Assembly (NCBI GenBank): GCA_009761415.1
Contig: QUOL01000004.1
Location: 186,001-250,000 of the forward strand
Source: Sarcomyxa edulis
Lineage: Eukaryota; Basidiomycota; Agaricomycetes; Agaricales; Mycenaceae
Direction: 5' to 3'
DNA length: 64,000 nucleotides
Shown: positions 31,827-40,600 of the stretch, in pieces
Position numbering within the stretch: position 1 is the stretch's first letter
How the letters are laid out: the number at the start of each line of letters is the position of its first letter
Made by a program: the position numbers and the translations under genes
The notes under the pieces: model-generated
Seen by the model: only the letters and a program-made list of their open reading frames with translations
The model's database searches: none
What the model was told of the DNA's origin: nothing

Positions 31827-32949
31827 ATGGCCTCCTACTCCAACGCCGTGTCCATCAACACCGATAGCGACGATTCCATGATCTCCAGTGCGCCTTCAAA
31901 TCTCCACGTCGAAGTCGAACTTGTCGCACGCGAACCGTTTGATGCGCCTCTAGGTACTATCCGTCCGGGCGGCAGTCTCTTGCCCTACGGAACCACCTTA
32001 CCCAGCATCAGAGAGGTCGAGCATCTCAATGCTAAGATTCGCCTCTTTATCACTGGATCCGTACGTGGTGAAGTAGACTCCCAACAATATGGGAACTATC
32101 CTCCGATCATCAATCACGTCTTTCTGGACGATTGTGAGTATCTGCTCGAAGCCTCCGCTTGTACGTTTTACCTTTTCCCCATAATCGAATTCTTTCCTGA
32201 ACAAATTCACAGTATCGCAGGACGCTACTCCTATGCACGTCTACAACCGACCGAACCTTCAGCTTCATTACCCTCTCGTCGTTATCGCCTACATGGACCG
32301 CAGCAGACCGCAGCAAAAGGTTCGGACCAACGTATACTTCAACAGACTGTTCAAGCTCTACAAAACCGGAAATTTCCGCGGCGGAATGCACGTCCTTTGG
32401 GTCGGTCCCAAATTTTGGGATTTACAGGTAGTACATGGAGAATTCAACGGCTCCTTGTGGCGGGCACCGCTTCCTCCTCGCATTGCGGCGTCTCGTCAAG
32501 TCTCAGGTACGAGATCGGACGAATATTCTCCTATAAATCCTTTCCTCGGTCCTAACAACACTCGCCTGTCAGATACTCCGATAGGAGAAGGCGCTATGGT
32601 GCTGCACCCTACCTTGTCGACTTATTGCCAACGGCACTCGCGTTTCGACCCCTACTCTTTGAATCCTCCGAGAGGTATTCGCGATACTCTCATGCCTGCC
32701 TCTTCGGACGGCGTAAACCCTAACGCCCATCTCATTCGTATTTGGCGAAACATGCGAGAGCTTCGTCAAGCTAACCGACATCGCGAAATCTCGGAAGAAT
32801 CGGTCGACGGTAGCTACGAAGAGGAATTGGAGGTTGCCGCTGCGAGTAAGTCAGATCTCATCTCCTAAAAGATTCGGCTTCTGAAACATACCATCCCAAT
32901 AGTAGCCGACATGGTCTCCTCAACTCCCTCCGAGCAATCTCTCGTCTAA
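31827..32949 (+). CDS. spliced third gene of outer gypsy element, function unknown
   Basis: Lies between pol and the 3' LTR, where retroviruses keep env. Three exons, 31827-32133, 32213-32845 and 32903-32949, with introns GTGAGT...CACAG and GTAAGT...AATAG, give one 328-residue protein from MASYSNAVSINTDSDDS to PSEQSLV. The middle contains VFLDD joined to SQDATPMHVYNRP, LVVIAYMDRSRPQQKV, FNRLFKLYKTGNFRGGMHV and DTPIGEGAMVLHP. There is no signal peptide and no membrane segment, so it is not an envelope protein by appearance. The composition and clean splice sites argue for real coding. An accessory role such as regulation or nucleic-acid binding is only a guess. Confidence 0.7.
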
Positions 32950-33174
32950 GCGGTGCGACGTGGTATCATGAAATTTTTTCCTTTCGCGTCGGTCCAATGG
33001 TCCTTTTCTTTCTTCTCTCTCAACTCTCGGATTCATTTTCTCATTATCATCACGCCACCACAACGATCACGACGCTTTAACGCCTACGACATCACGCCGC
33101 ATACGACCCCTTTCAATGCTCACGACCACCATCTCCAGTCTTTCCTTTCACCAGTAACTCGAGTAAATAAAGTC

Positions 33175-33183
33175 TGGGGGGGA
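33175..33183 (+). promoter_or_regulatory. polypurine tract of outer gypsy element
   Basis: TGGGGGGGA ends two bases before the 3' LTR (33186), the usual site for plus-strand priming. Confidence 0.65.
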
Positions 33184-33185
33184 TA

Positions 33186-33807
33186 TGTTGTGATTATACA
33201 TACAACGTAGCCTCAGTATAGACCTTATTTACTCTGAACTTATCATTTCAACCGTGCCTTCTTGAGTTCTCAACACGGCAACTTGCAACTCACTTCGGCA
33301 AGTCCCAAAATGGACATTTGTTACTGTTAGGATTAGAAGTCGTAGTCGGGCACTTGGGTCCCGCATGCCCGAATGACTCACACCTGCATATCCTGGAAGA
33401 TTCCTCCTTCGACACGTCTCTTCCACAAAGTTCTAGAATTATTTACCTTGTACTTAAACCAAGCAGCTACTCTGCTTGAGACTATCCAATTTTATCCCAC
33501 TTTTTACTCCAAAACTCAGAACCCTAAGTCCCTAAGTTTGAAGTCGGACTACAGTCCGCTAACTGCCTAAAAGTAATTCGATAACGCCTACGGGCTATCG
33601 TTTACTTCGTGTCCTAAGAAAACCTAAAGTCTCTGACTAGGTTTCCGCGTCAGTCAACGATTCGCTCTGACTTTCGGCACTCAGTCTTAGCTAACTACGT
33701 CTGACCTACCTTCCTAGGACTTACCATATTCACTCAATCCTCACGCATTTCGTTCTCGGTGTATTCAAGGAATACACCAGTGCTTAATATTCTCACGAAC
33801 TCTAACA
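33186..33807 (+). repeat. 3' LTR of outer gypsy element (uninterrupted)
   Basis: 622 bp, TGTTGTGATT...CTCTAACA, followed by the target duplication AATAC (33808-33812). It shows the empty site for the inner element (GGACTACAGTCCGC around 33546-33559). Confidence 0.95.
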
Positions 33808-35297
33808 AATACGCCTTGGGGTTTCCCTCAACCATTTGACGGGCAGCAACTGCAAGGTCATGACCAGCGAGCCTGGGCTGATCCGACACAAGATAATATA
33901 TTTTGTGATACACCACTTGGATGCGGGCGGAACCACCATTGTCACGTAAAAAGATTTCACGTCTAGATGTCGCCGGATCTTTCGGTAGTTCAGGCTAATC
34001 TAGTTGTTCGGGGTTCAAGGTAACAAGGTCAAATGCTGAGCCCTTTCCTATAAAACCTAGACAAATAAGACTGAGTAACTTAAAACAAATTCCTGACTAT
34101 TTGGTCTTTATATGCAAGCCAAATCAAAATCAGGGTCCGGACTGGTTTCGTAAATTTGAAATATATACTGATATAGACCAAACAACACTAAATGCCTGTG
34201 AGAAAAACTTATGTCAGTATATGAAGTCAGATATAGACTTCAGAGGATGCTTCAATAAGTTGAGAGTATAAACTCAAAATCCCAAATATAGGAGAAATTA
34301 AATTTATTGGTGGTAACTAAAACAAGTGCTTGCAATTCTGAGATGTATGTATGATGAGGATCTTTCAAACTTCCCTCCTTTTATACCTTTTGAGAACAAT
34401 GGATTTCTGAGAACAATGAATTTCCGAGAACAATAGACCTAGCACAATAGTTTTTTGGTTTGCATTGTCTGGCTGTTGCCTTTTCTAGAGGTCAATAGCT
34501 CAGAGCAATAGTCTCCAAGGAACAATGATTCTTGTGTATTTTGTCTATATATATCTCTATTGTTCAAATGTTCCCAATTTATCCAACAATGACTTCTAGC
34601 TTTTCCTTCCTTATTTACCTCTTGTTTGGTATTCTAGAACGAGAAGTCTGGATGAGTCTAGGTCTGAATATATTGCTGAATATAATTATATGCGCCTATT
34701 TTTATATTTTGGCGCCCGTGACTATTATTGGTTTCTTTTGATATTATAGCGCTCGCTTGCCAGGCGCTTATTTCATGGCACTTACCCCAAAACATATTTG
34801 GGGTATGACACCGTCACCACTGGAAAGTTGTTCCCATTCCACCGCAAATTTCAAGGTCCCAAGCAGTGTCACCAAGAAGCGATAGTAAACATCCGTTTTG
34901 TTATCCTCCGTTGCATGCACAAGCACCTCATCACAAATAGTGTAAGATTATTGAGATGTCTGAAAAAGTAATGTGCTGCAGACTTACAAAATGCCTTAAG
35001 ATAATGTGGTCCTCCAACTTGGTCCTCTTGTTCATCCGAGCTAGCTTGTCGCGACTTTCGTCAGTCGTCCCCAGATCAAGATGATAGCTATCGAACGTTG
35101 TAGCCTGGATGTGCAGAAGTAAGTTGATGTCGTTGATGCGCGTGCACATATACTCCTACCCAGTGATCCAAATCGCCCGAGTACCCAGTCAAGATTCTCT
35201 TTATTGCACTATCCTCTTTTTCCTCCAGGGTTGACTCGCTGTTACAATCCAGGATAATGTCCCACCACTGTTCAGCATCCATAGCGGGTTTGCCAAT
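33808..35297 (-). pseudogene. 5' and middle parts of the split host gene
   Basis: Minus-strand coding pieces of an unrecognised protein. One exon (35282 to about 35159) reads MDAEQWWDIILDCNSES... to YSGDLDHWVG. A GTAGGA...TCCAG intron separates it from an exon (about 35104-34988) with TTFDSYHLDLGTTDESRDKL and KLEDHIILRHF. A further stretch (about 34950-34818) reads DEVLVHATEDNKTDVYYRF and LKFAVEWEQLSSGD. After the 867-bp insertion the frame resumes (33945-33808) with GGSARIQVVYHKIYYLV and LAVAARQMVEGNPKAY, where the outer gypsy element breaks it. ATG at 35282 need not be the start; the frame is open upstream into the hAT-like element. The join before DEVLVH is unclear. Confidence 0.55.
33946..34812 (-). 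mobile_element. 867-bp LTR-like insertion in the host gene
   Basis: Flanked by the 5-bp direct repeat GTCAC (33941-33945 and 34813-34817). On the minus strand it starts GGTGTCATACCCCAAATATG, close to a typical LTR start. Internally it is AT-rich with several GAGAACAATG(A/G)ATTTC copies (about 34391-34430). No coding capacity was recognised. Length, AT-richness and 5-bp duplication fit a solo LTR of a gypsy-like element, although the ends are not a clean TG...CA. Confidence 0.5.
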
Positions 35298-35652
35298 TAA
35301 GGCAGAGCAAGGATCAGGATCTACCTGTGGGTACTTGTAGGTTGATCCGTGGGAAAACCTGCAGGTTCAGGTATTTTTTTTTGACCTGACCTGTGAGTGT
35401 GATACCTGTAAGGATCCAGGTAGCAGATGTGGACACTTTTCACAGGTACCTGTGCAGGTCAAGCTGCAGGTATGTAAAGAAATTTACCATATATGGCATA
35501 TTTCACAGGTTTTTAACTCCAAAAACAACTACCTGTAGGTCACAGGTACCTGTTGGCCATTACCTGCACAGGTGCAGGTATTACTTTTGAGATATGAAAT
35601 ACCTGTAGGTCAGGTACCTAAACCTGCAGGTGCTAACCTGTGCTCAGCCTTA
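35298..35652 (-). mobile_element. hAT-like miniature element (MITE), copy 2
   Basis: 355 bp with ends TAAGGCAGAGCA and TGCTCAGCCTTA and a perfect 8-bp target duplication TTGCCAAT (35290-35297 and 35653-35660). Short inverted ends plus an 8-bp duplication are the hallmark of hAT elements. The sequence is the inverse of copy 1 (3399-3748), with dense CAGGT/ACCTG motifs. It appears to interrupt the host gene's coding frame just upstream of MDAEQWW. Confidence 0.85.
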
Positions 35653-35738
35653 TTGCCAATAGTAGCAGTTATATTCCCAACACGACATTGGGCGCGTGCC
35701 GTGCCACTCTGATCACGAGCGTCAGACCTTGCTAGAGG
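35653..35738 (-). pseudogene. probable further exon of the split host gene
   Basis: With the miniature element and one target copy removed, the frame upstream of MDAEQWW stays open as RAQCRVGNITATIGKPAMDA. It reaches a plausible acceptor (TTCTGCAG) at 35739 preceded by GTAAGTATTCC. The short putative intron and tRNA-like DNA just beyond make this exon less certain than those at 33808-35282. Confidence 0.35.
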
Positions 35739-35739
35739 C

Positions 35740-35850
35740 TGCAGAACAGGAATACTTACCAGTTGTGGTTTCTTAGCACCAGCCTCGTGAACGTCTGGGA
35801 TGCTCTAACCACTGAGCTAAGTTGCCTCTACAGCTACAACTCATCAGGAG
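35740..35850 (-). repeat. tRNA-like (SINE-like) fragment
   Basis: On the minus strand TTAGCTCAGTGGTTAGAGCA is a good tRNA D-arm and A box, followed by CCAG...CTGG that could form a short anticodon stem. No full acceptor or T-arm can be folded, so this looks like a tRNA-derived SINE head or a decayed tRNA, not a functional gene. Confidence 0.4.
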
Positions 35851-36544
35851 TTCTAACTCACTGTAGCACCAAACTCCAGATACAACCTCTCTTCGTTGGG
35901 TTCGAACTCTCTGGAGTGGACGTGCATTTGTGGGTAGGCCAACAGGCTACCCCACAGTGTGCCGTACCAGCAACTTTGGGGCATTCCCCACAAAGACAGT
36001 AAGTCATTAGCGCTAGTCTCACGCAAACAATTTGTTGGCAGACGCAGCGGCGACGGTACCAAAAATTGTATCCGCGAACACAACGAGTGGCGGTGTGTGC
36101 AGTGCAGAATTGTGTGCGCCACAATTTCCTTCCACATTTGTACCGTAGGACTAGGAAATGGCACATCTAATCTACGTTGAATGGGTGAGTTCAATTCCAT
36201 AGATGAGCACTCACCTGGATGCTTTCAAGGTAGGAGTGATGGTGAAGCTAAATCACGATTGTGATTTGGCACATTATACCTCCTTACTCTGAAATAATTT
36301 GTACCTGTTCACCAATGAAATTCAAGTGGTCCGTGTGACTTTGGTTCAACCCAAAATAGCGACTTGTTGCCTATGTAATCAGCCTTTGTTCCTTCCACTT
36401 ACTAGCTGCTTATCAAATAAACATGAATCTGTATATGCAGCCTTTCTTTCCACTAACTCAATGTGCTTGGAAATAACACACAAAATAAGAGCACTGATTT
36501 TGTACCATGTAACATGGGCACTTCAAGTTATAGGTTTCATCTTG
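35850..36544. other. intergenic, repeat-like, no gene supported
   Basis: Short frames only. At about 36250 there is AAATCACGATTGTGATTT, a relative of the AAATCACTATAGTGATTT palindrome that recurs in the tandem array further right, so pieces of that repeat family extend at least to here. Confidence 0.4.
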
Positions 36545-36785
36545 GAAAACCTATAGGTTTAGATATTTTTTGTTGACCTGACTTGTGGGTATGTTACCTG
36601 TGAGGATCTAGGTAGCAGATTTGAACACTTCTCATAGGTTTTGTGTAGGTTGACCTGCATGTATGTAAAGCAGATTACTATATACTATGTTATATTTCAC
36701 AAGTCCCTAACTCCAAAAGCAACTAGTACCTGTTGGACTGTTTGCCATTATCTGCACAGGTGCAGGTATTACTTTTGAAGGGTAG
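36545..36785 (-). mobile_element. decayed third copy of the hAT-like miniature element
   Basis: Same orientation and order of blocks as 35298-35652 (TTGACCTGAC, GAGGATCTAGGTAGCAGAT, ACTCCAAAAGCAACTA, GGTGCAGGTATTACTTTTGA), but with many substitutions and without recognisable ends. It is older than the other two. Confidence 0.65.
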
Positions 36786-36816
36786 AATAGAATACTGATT
36801 TTTCAAGAATTATTTC

Positions 36817-39800
36817 AAATACTCTGTTACTGTAAGACAGTACACAGAACTATGGGTCTACTCTCAACTCACTAGAAGATTTTGTATTGCTGTTGATGCA
36901 CTCCCATACTTTCTTCTCCTTTAAAATGAAGCAGCAGCTAAAGAAGTGAGTAAATTTGGAAGCTAGGATTATTCCGAGTGCTCTGTCACTACAGCCTGTG
37001 AGCAGAATCATAGCTGGAACAAAGCATCTGAAGGGGTGAGTCTAAATCACTATAGTGATTTGAGAGTAGTGGGCTGAGTACTCTGTCACTGCAAGACTGT
37101 GATCAAAACCATAGCTAGAAGACAGTAGTTGAAGAAGTGAGTTCAAATCACTATAGTGATTTGAGATTGGTGAGTCGTGTGAGTGCTCTGTCACCGCAAG
37201 ACTGTGATCAGAACCATAGCTGGGATTATTCTGAGTACTCTGTCACTGCAAGACTGTGATCAGAACCATAAGCCGGAATAGCTCAGCTGGGAGGCAGCAG
37301 CTGAAGGAGTGAGTCCAAATCACTATAGTGATTTGAGATTGGTGAGTTGTGTGAGTACTCTGTCACTGCAAGACTGTGATCAGAACCATAGGCCGGAATA
37401 GCTCAGCTGGGAGGCAGCAGCTGAAGGGGTGAGTTCAAATCACTATAGTGATTTGAGATTGGTGAGTCGTGTGAGTGCTCTGTCACTGCAAGACTGTGAT
37501 CAGAACCATAGCTGGGATTATTCTGAGTACTCTGTCACTGCAAGACTGTGATCAGAACCATACGCCGGAATAGCTCAGCTGGGGGGCAGCAGCTGAAGCG
37601 GTGAGTTCAAATCACTATAGTGATTTGAGATTGGTGAGTCGTGTGAGTGCTCTGTCACTGCAAGACTGTGATCAGAACCATAGGCCGGAATAGCTCAGCT
37701 GGGAGGCAGCAGCTGAAGGGGTGAGTTCAAATCACTATAGTGATTTGGGAATAGTGGGCTGAGTACACTGTCACTGCAAGACTGTGATCAGAACCATAAG
37801 CCGGAATAGCTCAGCTGGGAGGCAGCAGCTGAAGGAGTGAGTCCAAATCACTATAGTGATTTGAGATTGGTGAGTTGTGTGAGTACTCTGTCACTGCAAG
37901 ACTGTGATCAGAACCATAGCTGGGATTATTCTGAGTACTCTGTCACTGCAAGACTGTGATCAGAACCATAAGCCGGAATAGCTCAGCTGGGAGGCAGCAG
38001 CTGAAGGAGTGAGTCCAAATCACTATAGTGATTTGAGATTGGTGAGTTGTGTGAGTACTCTGTCACTGCAAGACTGTGATCAGAACCATAGCTGGGATTA
38101 TTCTGAGTACTCTGTCACTGCAAGACTGTGATCAGAACCATAAGCCGGAATAGCTCAGCTGGGAGGCAGCAGCTGAAGGAGTGAGTCCAAATCACTATAG
38201 TGATTTGAGATTGGTGAGTTGTGTGAGTACTCTGTCACTGCAAGACTGTGATCAGAACCATAAGCCGGAATAGCTCAGCTGGGAGGCAGCAGCTGAAGGA
38301 GTGAGTCCAAATCACTGTAGTGATTTGAGAGTAGTGGGCTGAGTGCTCTGTCACTGCAAGACTGTGATCAGAACCATAGGCCGGAATAGCTCAGCTGGGA
38401 GGCAGCAGCTGGAGGAGTGAGTTCAAATCACTATAGTGATTTGAGATTGGTAAGTTGTGTGAGTACTCTGTCACTGCAAGACTGTGATCAGAACCATAAG
38501 CCGGAATAGCTCAGCTGGGAGGCAGCAGCTGAAGGAGTGAGTCCAAATCACTGTAGTGATTTGAGAGTAGTGGGCTGAGTGCTCTGTCACTGCAAGACTG
38601 TGATCAGAACCATAGGCCGGAATAGCTCAGCTGGGAGGCAGCAGCTGGAGGAGTGAGTTCAAATCACTATAGTGATTTGAGATTGGTAAGTTGTGTGAGT
38701 ACTCTGTCACTGCAAGACTGTGATCAGAACCATAAGCCGGAATAGCTTAGCTGGGAGGCAGCAGCTGAAGGGGTGAGTCTAAATCACTATAGTGATTTGG
38801 GAGTGAGTTGTGCAAGTACTCTGTCACTGCAAGACTGTGATCAGAACCATAGCTGGGATTATTCCGAGTACTCTGTCACTGCAAGACTGTGATCAGAACC
38901 ATATGCCGGAATAGCTCAGCTGGGAGGCAGCAGCTGAAGGAGTGAGTCCAAATCACTATAGTGATTTGAGAGTATTAAGGGGAGTACACTGTCACTGCAA
39001 GACTGTGATCAGAACCATAGCTGGGATTATTCCGAGTACTCTGTCACTGCAAGACTGTGATCAGAACCATAGGCCGGAATAGCTCAGCTGGGAGGCAGCA
39101 GCTGAAGGAGTGAGTCCAAATCACTATAGTGATTTGAGAGTATTAAGGGGAGTACACTGTCACTGCAAGACTGTGATCAGAACCATAAGCCGGAATAGCT
39201 CAGCTGGGAGGCAGCAGCTGAAGGAGTGAGTCCAAATCACTATAGTGATTTGAGAGTATTAAGGGGAGTACACTGTCACTGCAAGACTGTGATCAGAACC
39301 ATAAGCCGGAATAGCTCAGCTGGGAGGCAGCAGCTGAAGGAGTGAGTCCAAATCACTGTAGTGATTTGAGAGTAGTGGGCTGAGTGCTCTGTCACTGCAA
39401 GACTGTGATCAGAACCATAGGCCGGAATAGCTCAGCTGGGAGGCAGCAGCTGGAGGAGTGAGTTCAAATCACTATAGTGATTTGAGATTGGTAAGTTGTG
39501 TGAGTACTCTGTCACTGCAAGACTGTGATCAGAACCATAAGCCGGAATAGCTTAGCTGGGAGGCAGCAGCTGAAGGGGTGAGTCTAAATCACTATAGTGA
39601 TTTGGGAGTGAGTTGTGCAAGTACTCTGTCACTGCAAGACTGTGATCAGAACCATAGCTGGGATTATTCCGAGTACTCTGTCACTGCAAGACTGTGATCA
39701 GAACCATATGCCGGAATAGCTCAGCTGGGAGGCAGCAGCTGAAGGAGTGAGTCCAAATCACTATAGTGATTTGAGAGTATTAAGGGGAGTACACTGTCAC

Positions 39801-40509
39801 TGCAAGACTGTGATCAGAACCATAGCTGGGATTATTCCGAGTACTCTGTCACTGCAAGACTGTGATCAGAACCATAGGCCGGAATAGCTCAGCTGGGAGG
39901 CAGCAGCTGAAGGAGTGAGTCCAAATCACTATAGTGATTTGAGAGTATTAAGGGGAGTACACTGTCACTGCAAGACTGTGATCAGAACCATAAGCCGGAA
40001 TAGCTCAGCTGGGAGGCAGCAGCTGAAGGAGTGAGTCCAAATCACTATAGTGATTTGAGAGTATTAAGGGGAGTACACTGTCACTGCAAGACTGTGATCA
40101 GAACCATAGCTGGGATTATTCCGAGTACTCTGTCACTGCAAGACTGTGATCAGAACCATAGGCCGGAATAGCTCAGCTGGGAGGCAGCAGCTGAAGGAGT
40201 GAGTCCAAATCACTATAGTGATTTGAGAGTATTAAGGGGAGTACACTGTCACTGCAAGACTGTGATCAGAACCATAAGCCGGAATAGCTCAGCTGGGAGG
40301 CAGCAGCTGAAGGAGTGAGTCCAAATCACTATAGTGATTTGAGAGTATTAAGGGGAGTACACTGTCACTGCAAGACTGTGATCAGAACCATAAGCCGGAA
40401 TAGCTCAGCTGGGAGGCAGCAGCTGAAGGAGTGAGTCCAAATCACTATAGTGATTTGAGAGTATTAAGGGGAGTACACTGTCACTGCAAGACTGTGATCA
40501 GAACCATAA
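36817..40509 (+). repeat. tandem array of tRNA-Phe-derived units
   Basis: Twenty-four well-preserved units start with GCCGGAATAGC at 37272, 37392, 37564, 37684, 37800, 37972, 38144, 38264, 38380, 38500, 38616, 38736, 38905, 39073, 39189, 39305, 39421, 39541, 39710, 39878, 39994, 40162, 40278 and 40394; a twenty-fifth is the intact tRNA at 40510. Spacing is 116 or 120 bp, or 168-172 bp when an extra 52-bp block (GCTGGGATTATTC...) is present. Each unit has the tRNA-Phe 5' half, the palindrome AAATCACTATAGTGATTT and a linker TCTGTCACTGCAAGACTGTG. From 36817 to 37271 only diverged units are seen. Confidence 0.95.
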
Positions 40510-40591
40510 GCCGGAATAGCTCAGCTGGGAGAGCAGCAGACTGAAGTTATTCGTCTTCTGAAGGTCCCGTGTTCAATCCACGGTTCTGGCA
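40510..40591 (+). tRNA. tRNA-Phe (GAA) with short intron
   Basis: Folds as a tRNA. Acceptor GCCGGAA pairs with TTCTGGC (one G-T pair), followed by discriminator A. D-arm is GCTC-AGCTGGGA-GAGC. Anticodon arm has CAGA / TCTG around loop CTGAAG with anticodon GAA and an intron of about 10 nt (TTATTCGTCT region) after position 37. T-arm is CCGTG-TTCAATC-CACGG. The outermost anticodon-stem pair is G-A, a mild weakness. The 5' flank (GATCAGAACCATAA) is the same linker that precedes every unit of the array, so this gene is the last unit of the array or its founder. Confidence 0.85.
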
Positions 40592-40595
40592 CTTG

Positions 40596-40600
40596 TTTTT
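40596..40600 (+). terminator. Pol III terminator (T5)
   Basis: TTTTT starts five bases after the tRNA. It is the first run of four or more T on this strand since about 36870, so nothing in the array itself would stop Pol III. Confidence 0.6.

Larger units (their letters stand above)
6904..33807 (+). mobile_element. outer Ty3/gypsy LTR retrotransposon carrying two nested elements
   Basis: Full-length element with 622-bp LTRs beginning TGTTGTGATT and ending CTCTAACA, flanked by the 5-bp target duplication AATAC at 6899-6903 and 33808-33812. Its parts in order are the 5' LTR (6904-7273 plus 13425-13681, interrupted), gag (13828-16158), an inserted KDZ transposon, pol (about 26986-31626), a spliced third gene (31827-32949), a polypurine tract and the 3' LTR (33186-33807). 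The only LTR difference I noticed by eye is G at 7236 against A at 33518, so insertion was recent. Without its two guests the element would be about 10 kb. It sits inside a coding exon of a minus-strand host gene. Confidence 0.92.

Noticed and set aside
37272..40460. The 24 units as functional tRNA genes
   Set aside because: They lack the 3' acceptor strand and proper T-arm, and the D-arm is altered (GGGAGGCAGC instead of GGGAGAGCAGC). Only the last unit folds fully.
36957..40509. The regular array as a CRISPR locus
   Set aside because: Units are repeated over nearly their whole length with no unique spacers, there are no cas genes, and the genome is eukaryotic.
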